The position numbers and the translations under genes were made by a program. Below are positions 22,267 to 50,244 of a stretch of 64,000 bases of DNA, in pieces. How positions within the stretch are numbered: the first letter of the stretch is position 1; each line of letters starts with the position of its first letter. Under the pieces are notes generated by a model. It was not told where the DNA came from and ran no database searches. It saw nothing but the letters and a program-made list of their open reading frames with translations. This DNA is from Gigantopelta aegis (lineage: Eukaryota; Mollusca; Gastropoda; Neomphalida; Peltospiridae), in assembly GCF_016097555.1 (NCBI RefSeq), contig NC_054713.1:13255806-13319805 (forward strand), in the 5' to 3' direction.

Positions 22267-22625
22267 TGGACGTAGCCCAGTGGTAAAGCGCTCGCTTGAT
22301 GCGCGGTCGGTTTAGGATCGATCCCTGTCAGTGGGCCCATTGGGCTATTTTTCGCTCCAGCCAGTCATCCAAGACTGATACATCAAAAGGCCGTGGTATG
22401 TGTTATCCTGTCTATGGGATGGTGCATATAAAAGATCCCTTGCTGCTAATCGAAAAGAGTAGCCCATAAAGTGGCGACAGCGAGTTTCCTCTCTCAATAT
22501 ATGTGTGGTCCTTATGGTACAGCGAGTTTCCTCTCTCAATATATGTGTGGTCCTTAACCATATGTCCGACGCCATATAGCCGTAGGTAAAATGTGTTGAG
22601 TGTGCGTCGTTAAATAAACCATCTT
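22267..22625 (+). repeat. SINE 1A with internal duplication
   Basis: A full 1A copy in which about 37 bp of tail A (CAGCGAGTTTCCTCTCTCAA onward) is repeated in tandem. Confidence 0.85.
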
Positions 22626-22639
22626 TCTCTTTTTAATTT

Positions 22640-23385
22640 TTTTTTCTTTCTTTTCACTTTTTTAAAAAGAATTTCATTGAGGGGGAGGGGTTGTAAAATT
22701 GGGTCTTTGCCGTGAAATATGTAAAAATAAATTCCTACACACCCCGTCTCATACGTCTGATCCACCCTAGTCCGAAGGGCCGTAGAAAGTGTGTGTTTTT
22801 TCTACGTCAGGATATTGTTACATACCCTATATATATAGCTGGTATTCAAAACTTGTGGCACATGTTTCAACCGTTTCTCAACCGAAATAGTGCAACAAAT
22901 TGCATAATTTTTAACAAAATAAATCTTCCAACAACATTTTAAATTTGCTAAATATATGGAAGCAACTCGCCCTGTACATTAAGTAAAGTACTGACTTAAC
23001 GTGCGCCCTGCAATAGATCCGCCCTAGACCAAATCAGAGGCGGATCTAGGAGGGGGCCGGGGCCCGCCCCCCCCCCCCCCCCTAAATTTTGCGACAGTTA
23101 TAATTTTATTATATATTAATTTAAAACATTTTTTACGATCCCCTCCAAACCTCCCCCAAAGTTCCTTTGGCATTCCGCCTCATGTCACTGACACCCCCCC
23201 CCCCCCCCCAGGATTTTCTGGATCCTCCACTGCAAATCCTTGGTCATACCAGATGTAGGGGCCAGGATAGACATGCCTGAAGCTGAACGGACTGGGCATG
23301 TAAAAAGTGTTTGGACTTTGGTCTCTCATACGCCCATGGTTTTATATTTGAATAACTTGAAGCCCAGTCAGTATGCTTACTTCAA
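22640..23385. other. No gene seen; C-runs at 23066 and 23194
   Basis: Two C homopolymers with similar flanking text (GGCGGATCTAGG-type and CCAGGATTTTCTGGATCC) suggest old repeats. No exon is supported. Confidence 0.4.
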
Positions 23386-23388
23386 TGC

Positions 23389-23504
23389 GAGGCGGGACGT
23401 AGCCCATTGGTAAAGTGGTCGATCTGAGATCGATCCCCTTCGGTGGGCTCATTGGGGTTATTTCTCGTTCCAGCCAGTGCACCACGACTGGTATATCAAA
23501 GGCT

Positions 23505-23580
<76 letters not shown>

Positions 23581-23790
23581 CATGTATGTATATATATATA
23601 ATATATATGCTATTCTGTCTGTGAGATGGTGAATATAAAAGAACCCTTGCTACTAATGGGAAAATGCAACGGGTTTCCTCTCTAAGATTGTATGTCAAAA
23701 TTACTAAATGTTTGACATCCAATAGCCGATATTTGATTAATCAATGTGTTCCAGTGGTGTTGTTAAACAAAACAAACTTTAACTTTATTT
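23389..23790 (+). repeat. SINE 1B with expanded (TA)n
   Basis: Head 1, core and tail B are present. The GTGGTATGTGC site in the core has become a TA run at about 23508-23600. Confidence 0.85.
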
Positions 23791-24376
23791 CGATGCCTGA
23801 TATAGCGATGTTGGACTGGTGGTGGGGAGTGGATAAAGCTTTGTTACCCAGACCTTGCTATCCAACACAAATTGAGGGGTGTGTGTGTGTGTGTGTGATT
23901 AATTGCTCTCCTGACTTAGATTAACTGGGATGGTACAAAATGGCTGCGCCCGTTATATATAATAGCCGTCACATGTAACCGTTTTATTAATTAACTATAC
24001 GATTATACTTGTTGATATTAAGCAATAATGTGCATTATGTATCGTTGAATATGCACACCAGGCCAAAAGCCTTGCTTTAGCATTCCTTTAAGATACATTT
24101 GATACCACTCAAATTATCATGCTAAAGGGAGCTAAAAATGACGCTCCTTCATTTAATCTTGAGGGTGATGGGGGAACGAGTGTTAGCTCCCCTTACACGG
24201 TGAAGTCAGGTTACCACATTTTTATTTTGGCAATGATCAAAACATTTTCCAGAAATGTTACTAACAGACTTAAAGTTCATTTTGACAATAGTGAAATTTC
24301 CCCCGTCCATAGGCCTATTTCTAAGCAGCTGACATCCACCGAAACTCTTGTTAATATATATAAAACTGATAAAGCT
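23791..24376. other. No gene seen
   Basis: Includes a short (GT)n at 23880-23898. A 93-codon frame (24119-24400) runs into the next SINE and has no recognisable similarity. Confidence 0.35.
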
Positions 24377-24688
24377 TTTAAAGTTTGTTTTGTTTTATGA
24401 CACCACTAGAGCACATTGATTTATTAATCATCGCTATTGGATGTCAAACATTTGGTAATTCTGATATATAGTCTTAGTGAAGAAACCAGTAACATTTTGT
24501 CCATTACTAGCAAGGGATACTTTATATGCACCATCCCACAGACAGGATAGCACGTACCATGGTCTTTGATATTCCAGTCGTGGTGCAATGGAACGAAAAA
24601 TAGCCTAATGGGTCCACCGACGGGGGTCGATCATAGACCAACCGCGCATCAGGTGAGCGCTTTACCACTGGATTACGTCCTGCCCCCT
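24377..24688 (-). repeat. SINE 1B
   Basis: Complete minus-strand copy ending at the right in GGGGCAGGACGTAATCCAGT, a slightly altered head 1. Confidence 0.9.
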
Positions 24689-25010
24689 GATAAAGTTTAA
24701 AGACATTTAAATACTAATTATTATTATTATTATTTTTTTTTAAAGCTAGAAGCTTATCAGCACAGGAGATAGGCCTATTCACACACAATATATAATGTAC
24801 ACACGCGCACGCACGCACACACATACACATACACAAGAGAATTCGATTGTATATCGATCACATATAACATATAAAGAACCTTGGTGAAAAACATACCAAT
24901 CATATGTCGTTGACAAAAAGATAAGTCAAGAAATAATAGCACTTCACTTGCTTCTTTTCTTTATATCTAAGAGAAAAAAACATTTATAAATTTCACTCGT
25001 TTTCTTTTAG

Positions 25011-25636
25011 AGAGAGAGAGAGAGAAAAACAAATCCCTCATGGCTTACGTCATAGCAAAAAAGCCAACACCGAAATTGTCGTACCTGCCTAAATCCGGGT
25101 GTCTGAAGACGGGCAGACGTGTGGTACTGGACTATTTCCGGTCCTCGGACGAGACGGAGGTACACGAGATTCTCGTTTACGTCGTGAACGAGGAGGGAGA
25201 TTCGTACCCATACTTCGACATGTCCGACATCGGGGATTTCCGGAATTATTACCTGTCACACGACGTCTTCGTGTGTCGCGACGCGACCACGCACGAAGTC
25301 CTCGCAGCTTTCTACGTGAAGCCGAACTTCCCAGGGCGGTCGTCCCACATCTGCAATACAGGATTTATCGTCAAGAAGATACAACGAGGAACCGGAATCG
25401 GAAGTTTCCTCGTCCCAGAATTCCTGCAGATAGCACGTGATCTAGGGTATCGCGCGTCATTCTTCAACCTCGTTTACGCGTCAAACGCGTCATCCATAGC
25501 GCTCTGGCGGAAGTTTGGATTTAAAGAAATCGGCGTTGTTCCGCAAGCTGGTTATTTCGAAGGGACAGGTTATATTGACGCTTTGCAGTTCTATTATGAC
25601 CTTACAACTGTTCCCAAGACAACACCAGATAAATAA
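25011..25636 (+). CDS. GNAT-family N-acetyltransferase, 198 aa
   Basis: The protein transfers an acetyl group from acetyl-CoA to an unidentified amine. The coding frame is one exon, from ATG at 25040 (good context, CTCATGG) to TAA at 25636. A likely 3' splice site, CGTTTTCTTTTAG, ends at 25010, so a 5' UTR exon probably lies upstream. In the protein, GFIVKKIQRGTGIGSFLVPE (about residues 108-127) is GNAT motif A with the Q/RxxGxG/A acetyl-CoA loop. NLVYASNASSIALWRKFGFK (about 143-162) is motif B. GYFEGTGYIDALQFYYDL closes the fold. This C-terminal half reminds me of fungal Mpr1-type (azetidine-2-carboxylate) and related acetyltransferases; the substrate remains unknown. The gene is visibly richer in G+C than its AT-rich surroundings. 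AATAAA signals overlap and follow the stop codon. Confidence 0.85.
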
Positions 25637-25655
25637 ATAGAAATATAAAAATAAA
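25632..25655 (+). terminator. Polyadenylation signals of the GNAT gene
   Basis: AATAAA at 25632-25637 overlaps the stop codon, and another lies at 25650-25655. Confidence 0.6.
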
Positions 25656-25819
25656 TATTGACCGGTGCAAACTTGAAGTAAGGCGTCTGTTGTACAGCTT
25701 TGAAAACTCAGCGCAGGGTTCAAGGCAGGAAACCGATTTTTTAATTTGAAATGTCTAAAATGTTTTTAAATCGGTTATTCGATTGGTTGTGAATGATGTG
25801 ATGTCATAGGCACGTCTCT

Positions 25820-26060
25820 GTCTATTTTTCGCTCCATCCAGTGCACCACGACTGATATATCAAAGGCCGTGATGTGTTCTATCCTGTCTGTGGAATGGTG
25901 CATATAAAATATCCCTTGCTACTAATAAAAAAGTAGCTCATGAAGTGGCGACAGCGGGTTTCCTCCCACAATATATGTGTGGTCCTTAACCATATGTCTG
26001 ACGCCATATAACCGTAAATAAAATGTGTTGAGTGCGTCGTTAAATAAAACTTTTCCTTCC
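25820..26060 (+). repeat. SINE 1A, head missing
   Basis: Starts in the core (TATTTTTCGCTCCATCCAGT) and runs through tail A. Confidence 0.85.
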
Positions 26061-26079
26061 TGTCTCTGTCTGGTGCGTA

Positions 26080-26394
26080 GTCCATATCAGTGGTACAGCG
26101 CTCGCCTGATGCGCGGTCAGTCTAGGATCGATCCCCGACGATGGACCCATTGGACTTCTTCTCTTTAAATCCAGTCCTCTACACCTGGTGAAACAAAGGT
26201 CGTTGTGTGTAATATCCTGTCTCTGTGATGTTGCATATAAAAGATCTCTTTCTGCTAATCAGAAAGAGTAGGCCATTATGTGGCAGCATCTAGTTACCTC
26301 TCTTATTATCTGTGTGGTCCGATGTCATATCATTTAACCGTAATTAAAACGTGTTGTGTGCGTCGTTAAATAAAACATTATTTCCTTCCTTCCT

Positions 26395-26397
<3 letters not shown>
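26080..26397 (+). repeat. SINE 1A, divergent
   Basis: Head 1 to tail A, with more substitutions than neighbouring copies. Probably an older insertion. Confidence 0.8.
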
Positions 26398-26526
<129 letters not shown>

Positions 26527-26711
26527 CTCTAAATCCCTTTATTTTGGATTCTTTATTTACGACATTGCGACACACTGACCATGACGACCATCCCCGTCAG
26601 TCCTCGAGAATGTGATAAATGTAAGACTACCAGTAATTTGCATAAACATGTGATCTGATATATCTGTTATGTGTAAACAGACAGCTCGATATCCTAGATT
26701 ATAGTCTGTGT

Positions 26712-26918
26712 CTTTAAACAGTTTGTTTTGTTCAACGACACCACTAGAGCACATTGATTTATTAATCATCGGCTATTGCATGTCAAACATTTGGTAATTC
26801 TGACCTATGGTTTTAGAGAGGAAACCCGCTACAAAAAAATTTCCATTTGCAGCAAGGGACCTTTTATATGCACCATCATCCCACAGAAAGAATAGCACAT
26901 ACCACGGCCCTTTGTAAC
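26712..26918 (-). repeat. SINE 1B, head missing
   Basis: Minus-strand tail B and core up to ACCACGGCCC. Confidence 0.8.
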
Positions 26919-27055
26919 TTTGAACAAGATCCCGATGAATTAACTAATAACTATATCTATATATAAATAGTTTTTTTAAAATGTAAATGTTTTGAGCGTC
27001 AAATTACAGGGACGAAGGCTGTGGAATGTTGATGCCCTCACCTCCTCTTCTTTCG

Positions 27056-27430
27056 ACCGGCCTCGGTGGCGTCGTGGCAGGCCATCGGTCTACAGGCTGG
27101 TAGGTACTGGGTTCGGATCCCAGTCGAGGCATGGGATTTTTAATCCAGATACCGACTCCAAACCCTGAGTGAGTGCTCCGCAAGGCTCATTGGGTAGGTG
27201 TAAACCACTTGCACCGACCAGTGATCCATAACTGGTTCAACAAAGGCCATGGTTTGTGCTATCCTGCCTGTGGGAAGCGCAAATAAAAGATCCCTTGCTG
27301 CCTATCGGAAGAGTAGCCCATGTAGTGGCGACAGCGGGTTTCCTCTCAAAATCTGTGTGGTCCTGAACCATATGTCTGACGTAAATAAAATGTGTTGAGT
27401 GCGTCGTTAAATAAAACACTTCTTTCTTTT
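27056..27430 (+). repeat. SINE 2A, full length
   Basis: Head 2 (ACCGGCCTCGGTGGCGTCGT, then GGGTTCGGATCCCAGTC as B box), type-2 core and tail A. A reference copy for the 2A arrangement. Confidence 0.9.
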
Positions 27431-27434
27431 TTCT

Positions 27435-27790
27435 TTCCTCTTCTTTCGCTAAAGCTTTCGTATACTGTGCAATATTAGGCTATTCATATATAGGAGTCCA
27501 GGAAAAGGGTCCACTAGGTTCGTATTCGACCCCCCCCCCCCCCCCCCCCCAGGTCCAGAACATGCTACGCCCCTGAATCCGGGGGCGGCAGCTCCTATTT
27601 TCTTTTCCGTTTATTCGACCACTTTGGTATATCTGTTGTGAACCTTGATCCTATTTTTGCTTATGTCCTATTCACTCTGGCAGTGCCATCATCAGTGAGC
27701 CCCAACATACACTCACCCATCCACCCCACTCCCACCCCCCGCCATAAATAATTTCAGGTTATGTATGGCCGTGTATGTACTACTGAGGTA
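27435..27790. other. No gene seen; C-run at 27530
   Basis: A C homopolymer of about 20 bp, otherwise no recognisable feature. Confidence 0.4.
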
Positions 27791-27795
27791 ATGGT

Positions 27796-28070
27796 GATGC
27801 CATTTCATTTCATTTCAACTTATTTTCGTGCTTATATCCAATTAAGGTTCAAGCACGCTGTCCTAGGCACACACCTCAGCTATCTGGGCTGTCTGTCCAG
27901 GACAGTGGGTTAGTTGTTAGTTGTTTGGTGGTTAGTGAGAAAGAAGAGGGTGTAGTGGCCTGACACCTACCCAATGAGCCCTTGAGAACTCGCTCTGGGA
28001 AAGGTACCGGGCTGCGAAGCCTGTACCTACCAGCTATCGATGGCTTAACCACGACGCCAGCGAGGCCGTT
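27796..28070 (-). repeat. SINE D, full length
   Basis: On the minus strand: head 2 (GCCTCGCTGGCGTCGTGGTT), a body with the GACAGCCCAGATAGCTGAGG block, and the tail AAGCACGAAAATAAGTTGAA. Confidence 0.85.
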
Positions 28071-28335
28071 TATGGTGATGTCATGTTTATTTTAATACTA
28101 GCGAAAGCTCATACCCGTGTAAATATAAGAACAAAAACCAATACAGATATTTGAAGAAAACCGTGTGTTTGTATTTAATATTAAACCGGGTGCCATTGCT
28201 TGTATTGTTTACATATGCGGACTTGTAGTCACAACAAATAGGAACCTATCGTTGTTAAAGCTGCAGTATTCATTTTCAGTTTGTATGGTACCGTATTAAT
28301 AGAATAGCGTACGCGTGTACAATGGTGGATGCTTG

Positions 28336-28366
<31 letters not shown>

Positions 28367-28497
28367 TAAAGATTATGACTCGACCCCTTCCTCCTCTCCC
28401 TCCCCCACGAATCTTCGCTCGCCACAAACTAAACCATCCCCTGCATAAATTGCTGCTCATGCACCCTACTTTTGTATATCATATTTTACACCAAACA
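28071..28497. other. No gene seen; C-run then (CA)n at 28337
   Basis: The frame starting at 28315 begins in the homopolymer and runs into a SINE, so I do not support it. Confidence 0.4.
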
Positions 28498-29066
28498 GGG
28501 ATCAGACGGGATCGATCCCCGACGGTGGGCCCATTGAGCTATTTCTCCTTCTGGCCAATGTTCCACAACTGGTGTATCGTAACTAAGGCCGTGGTATGTG
28601 TCATGCTGTCTGCGGGATGTGCTGCAAAAAACGAAACGTTATCTGTGTGACCATTCAGTATATGTCGGACGCCATATAACCGTAATTAAAATGTGTTGAG
28701 TGGAAGAAGGAAATGTTTTATTTAACGACGCACCCAACACATTTTATTTACGGTTATATGGCGTCAGACATATGGTTAAGGATCACACCGATATTAAGAG
28801 AGAAAAAAGCTGTCGCCGTTTCGTGGACTACTCTTTTCGATTAGCAGCAAGGGATCTTTTATATGCACCATCCCATAGACAGGGTAGTACATACCACGGC
28901 CTTTGATATGCCAGTCGTGGTGCACTGGCTGGAACGAGAAATAGCCCAATAGGCCCACGGACTGGGATCGATTCTAGACCGACCGCGCATCGAGAGAGCG
29001 CTTTGCCACTGGGCTACGTTCCGCCCCTTGTGTTGAGTGCGTCGTTAAATAAAACATTCGTTCCTT
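28498..29066 (+). repeat. SINE 1A split by an inverted SINE 1A
   Basis: The outer sense copy (28498-28702 and 29029-29066) is interrupted by a minus-strand 1A at 28703-29028. TGTGTTGAGTG is duplicated at the insertion. Confidence 0.9.
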
Positions 29067-29071
29067 CCTTT

Positions 29072-30310
29072 ATACCATACATGTTCCCTTTATACCGAAC
29101 AGGTCCCTTTACACCAAACAGGTTCCCTTTACCCCAAACAGGTTCCCTTTATACCAAACAGGTTCCCTTTATATCATACAGGTTTCCTGTATACCAAACA
29201 GGTTCCCTTTATATCATACAGGTTCCCTCTATACCGAACAGGTCCCTTTACACCAAACAGGTTCCCTTTATACCAAACAGGTTCCCTTTACATCAAACTG
29301 GTTCCCTTTATACCAAACAGGTTCCCTTTATACCAAACAGGTGTCCTTTATACCAAACAGGTTCCCTTTATATCATACAGGTTCCCTTTATACCGAACAG
29401 GTCCCTTTACACCAAACAGGTTCCCTTTACACCAAACAGGTCCCTTTATACCAAACAGGTTCCCTTTACACCAAACAGGTTCCCTTTACACCAAACAGGT
29501 TACATTTACACTAAACAGGTTCCCTTTATACCATACAGGTTCTCTTTATACCAACAGGTTCTCTTTGTACCAAACAGGTTCCCTTTATACCATACAGGTT
29601 ACATTTACACTAAACAGGTTACGTTTATACCAAACAGTTCCCTATATACCAAACAGGTTCCCTTTACACTAAACAGGTTACATTTACACTAAACAGGTTC
29701 CCTTTATACCAAACAGGTTCCCTTTATACCAAACAGGTTCCCTTTACACTAAACAGGTTACATTTACACTAAACAGGTTCCCTTTATACCAAACACGTTC
29801 CCTTTATACCAAACAGGTTCCCTTTACACTAAACAGGTTCCCTTTATACCAAACAGGTTCCCTTTATACCAAACATGTTCCCTTTACACTAAACAGGTTA
29901 CATTTACACCAAACAGGATCCCTTTATACCAAACAGGTTACCTTTATACCAAACTGGTTCCCTTTATACCAAACATGTTCCCTTTACACCAAACAGGTTA
30001 TATTTACACCAAACAGGTTCCATTTATACCAAACAGGTTACCTTTATACCAAACTGGTTCCCTTTATACCAAACTGGTTCCCTTTACACCAAACAGGTTA
30101 TATTTACACCATACAGGTTCCATTTACACCAAACAGGTTCCTTTTACACCAAACAGGTTACCTTAACACCAAATAGATTACTTGTACACTAAACAGTTAC
30201 CTTTACACCAAACAGGTTACATTTACACCAAACAGGTTCCCTTTACACCAAACAGGTTCCCTGTACACCAAACAGGTTCCCTTTACACCAAATAGGTGTC
30301 TTTTACATTA
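29072..30310. repeat. 20-bp minisatellite
   Basis: About 60 tandem copies of a 20-bp unit (GGTTCCCTTTATACCAAACA) with frequent TTACAC and GTTACAT variants. Since 20 is not a multiple of 3, the 229-codon frame across it cycles through all three frames as a 20-residue peptide repeat. I consider it non-coding. Confidence 0.95.
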
Positions 30311-30460
30311 AATCAATTCCCATTTCTTGTAATGTTAATACTTTCTAATACAGCTGGTGATAGGTTGTGTATCAAACTATCCAGTTAGTACACATTTAAA
30401 TCCTAGCGTCAGTTGCAAGAACACGGCGTGTTACATAGCGTTTTAGAGATTTCAGGAATG

Positions 30461-30463
<3 letters not shown>
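30311..30463. other. Short unique stretch
   Basis: No exon or repeat recognised between the minisatellite and the microsatellite. Confidence 0.35.

Positions 30464-30504
<41 letters not shown>
30464..30504. repeat. (ATT)n microsatellite
   Basis: About 13 ATT units. Confidence 0.9.
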
Positions 30505-30506
<2 letters not shown>

Positions 30507-30639
30507 AAGCATAAACTCCGAGACGATCAGAAACCCGTTAAATTTGCCAAAATGGATACGGAATTTAAGTAAATCTGCAAGTAATGTACACGTGTAAGTT
30601 AACTTTTCAAACAAATAAAAACAAAACCGAAACACGCAC

Positions 30640-30673
30640 AGAAACGCACACAAAACACACACACACACACAGA

Positions 30674-30704
<31 letters not shown>

Positions 30705-30766
30705 GCATACATACATACATACATACACACACACAGACACTCACACACACACACATGCATACACAC
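30640..30766. repeat. (CA)n-rich tract
   Basis: CA-rich with GCGC and ATAC interruptions. Forms one side of the solo-LTR insertion site. Confidence 0.9.
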
Positions 30767-31899
30767 TGTGACGGTACATGCTCTTAATCTCTTTTCGCCT
30801 GTGGCGATATTAATTGTTTTAGAAGGCCGTGTGCAGTTCCAAATGCACTTAGCTAGGTGGGCAACTTGTTACGTAATACTTCTGCGCGATGGTCGTCTAA
30901 TACACACCCAGCCCAGGTGCAGAGCCATGTGGCCAGTAGTTACGTAATACCTCTGCGAGTGCGGTTTTTACAACCGTGATTTGACGACGATGGTGTCAGT
31001 AAGTCTGGCGATCAAAGAGAAAAATGCGTCTCTTTGAGAGGTGGAATATCAGATGATAGGGGGAGTACCGCCTTGTACCCCCAGGCGATATTTCGATTTA
31101 TAATAAATAGCTAGTGTTTTAGAGTTATGAGGAGAACCAAAAAGGAAGGTATCCCGGGGGAACGTTGTCCGTCCGGACTGGTAAATATATTATTTCTGCT
31201 CTGATATGATTGATGTGACTTTAAATATTTTAATACTGTATTATACCAATATTCTTTAGACAGTGTTTTCGGTCATCTGACGAAGTAAATCGTAGACTTT
31301 TTGTTCTAACATTATATGAGTATTTGGTAATATAAAGCTTAGCCAGTCATCCTAGAAGACCTAGGTAAACTGTAGGTTATTGTCTTTATTGTGATAGGTA
31401 CCAGTATTAATTCTGCGTCCCTAGGTTACTGAATGAGTAGTAAGGGTTAATTAAAAATTAACCAGTTAGGAATAGTGTTGTAATTCCTTTATTAATTAAG
31501 TTCCCCTAGAAGCGTTTCTCAATTATCACACGTGTGGGTGTTGTGTCACGGTGAAGTGATTAGCATATTGTGTAAACTAGACGCCTAGAGATTAACTAAT
31601 TAAGTGATCAGTTCTGGGTTGTTATTATTGTTGTTATTAATTAACTACTGCGGCTGTACATTTGTCAGCGTAGGTTAATAGAGATTCCAAGGTGTATTGT
31701 GTTTTTGTTGTGTTTTCTAGTGAACTAAACGTGCTATAATAATATATACTTTATATAAGATCGTATCTCTGATCATACCTAGACGAGCCAAAGCGATAAA
31801 GAACTGCCTGTTACAGAGAGATCTGATAGATATAGTTAGGAGAGATATTTGGATAATCGTGTTTTATTCAGTTACGGGAATTATAGAATCCCCGTGACA
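30767..31899. mobile_element. Solo-LTR-like fossil
   Basis: The 1133-bp block begins TGTGACGG and ends CCCGTGACA, the short inverted TG...CA ends typical of an LTR. CACAC flanks it on both sides, consistent with a 5-bp target duplication within CA repeats. No coding sequence is seen. It is probably a solo LTR of a Gypsy-type element left after recombination; the family assignment is inference. Confidence 0.6.
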
Positions 31900-32042
31900 C
31901 ACACATACAGACACGCGCACACACAGACACGCACGCACGCACACACACAGACACACACACAGGCAAAACACACACACACAAAAAACACACACACACACAC
32001 ACACAAAAACATACATACATACACACATACATACACACACAG

Positions 32043-32074
<32 letters not shown>
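31900..32074. repeat. (CA)n-rich tract
   Basis: Continuation of the CA-rich sequence to the right of the solo-LTR-like block. Confidence 0.9.
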
Positions 32075-32075
<1 letters not shown>

Positions 32076-32303
32076 AAACGAAACTATTTTACGAATGACT
32101 AGATGGGGCAACTTTGATGTTACCTGTGAAATATCGTATACTATAGTGTTCAAACAGAACATGCACCTTTAATTTTTCACAATAGATTCGCGTTCGATCC
32201 TCGAAGATAATCTTCCGAAACATGACGCCGATGATCAAGTGGAATGATTAAACACCACGGCAGTGATGTCTCTCAAGTTTAAGGTATTCTAATAGTTTTA
32301 ACC

Positions 32304-48734
<16,431 letters not shown>

Positions 48735-48940
48735 TCTCCATTACGGAATTTCCCGGAAAACACGACTTTTAATTAGGCTACACCTTCATAATTTATCCAG
48801 AGTATGTGGAATCTTTGTTTTGTATTTTGTTACACAGATTTTATTTGATACAATCTCATAACTGATTGTATGGTGCGTTAGAGGGCTGGGTTTATATTTT
48901 GGCGGGGACTCAGGCCCTCTCCCCGTCCCCATTTTTTGTC

Positions 48941-48946
48941 AATAAA
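48941..48946 (+). terminator. Polyadenylation signal of the mucin-stalk gene
   Basis: AATAAA 207 bp after the stop codon, followed by a GT-rich stretch. Confidence 0.6.
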
Positions 48947-49387
48947 GTGAGGTGCTTTGTTTATCAAGGTTACGGCCATTAAGGTTACGCCCACCTTCAA
49001 CTTCTGTTACAAAACCTTATATCCAAGTTACTGGTATATTGCAGGCAACAAGTATGTTCAGTATGTGAAAAAAAAGTATCATAAAGGTCAGAATTTACAA
49101 AGACGCAGATGTTTAAACGTTGTAAATATATGTAAACACATGCTGGAAGACAAAAAAAAGGCATTGTATACTCTTGAAAAAAAAAAATTAGGGGAATGTA
49201 GGAAATAACAGCCAATTATAGAAGTATCAAGAGATATCACTGTCTAGGATTAGATGCATGATAATAATGAAAGAATTGGGAAGAAATGACATTCAACAGT
49301 TCATGTTGGTAGCAGATTGTATGGCTGCCAACGACCTTGAAACAAGATATGGATGACATGTGAAAAGTGAATGTTCACGTCTTTTCA

Positions 49388-49896
49388 TCAATAATGGGTA
49401 ATACCATCACAATTCGTCAAACATTCGTTTATTCGGCGTGGGATGCTACGTATTAGTCTTCCAATGACAATTTGAGGAAGTCTATCCCACTCATTTTGCA
49501 GCGCTTGGCTAAGTTCAGCTAAGGTAGCCGGCGGCCGTTGACGTCGACGTACACGTCTCCCGATCATGTCCCAGACGTGCTCTATGGGGAAAAGGTCAGG
49601 TCTCATTGCTGGCAATTGCATTCTGGTAACGTTTTTTTTCTGCTGAAGGTAGTCATTTACGATATGTGCACGGTGGGCCCGAGCATTGTCATCTTGAAAC
49701 ACAAAAGGTCGACCAGAACGGCGAGCAAACGGGACAATAATCGGTGCCAGTGTGTTATCCCGGTAGTACTGATTAGTGACCCTCCCTTTAACAATATGGA
49801 GTGGTTCTCTGTCAGCCATAGTGATGCCAACCCATATCATAACTGAACCACCACCAAATCTGTCGTGTGGTCTGAGGTTGACGATTCCCCCAGTTG
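49388..49896 (-). pseudogene. Tc1-like transposase, C-terminal part
   Basis: The frame encodes the second half of a Tc1-type transposase: DRFGGGSVMIW, then QDDNARAHRA with the second catalytic Asp, and FPIEHVWDMIGRR with the Glu. The 34-residue spacing matches DD34E. The N-terminal DNA-binding region and first Asp are missing where another repeat begins, so the copy is dead. It belongs to a different Tc1 lineage from the transposase at 19524-20588. Confidence 0.85.
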
Positions 49897-50244
49897 GCCT
49901 CAGACCACAATTAATTTCACTATATGTTTCTATATAGCCTTAGTGGCTATAACATTTGTATTAATATCAACAGGCCCGTGAAGTTTTGTATGTACCTTTG
50001 CCTGCATGGGGGACACATACCCTGAAAAGGACAACCCCTGTTGTCTAGCTCTTTCTCCCAGCATATTGGTTTAAACAGACACACCCTCTAAACCAGGCCG
50101 GAGTACACCCATTTTACACAAAAAACACTACTTTTGCATGGGCCGGAATTAACACAAACAAGTCTTCAATGTCAACAAGTTACACATGTTTACAAACTAC
50201 ATGCTATCCCCTGTCACTTCAGTCAAACAGTTGCCACTTCATAG
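49896..50244. repeat. 349-bp direct repeat, left copy (LTR-like)
   Basis: Starts GGCCTCAGACCAC and ends CACTTCATAG. It matches 51934-52282 over exactly the same length with about six differences by eye. The ends lack the usual TG...CA. Confidence 0.75.

Noticed and set aside
29003-29692. 229-codon frame of repeated peptide
   Set aside because: It is produced entirely by the 20-bp minisatellite, with no splice sites or start context outside the array.
48957-49208. 83-codon Lys-rich frame after the mucin-stalk gene
   Set aside because: It starts within sequence just past the poly(A) signal and runs into the Tc1-like terminal repeat.
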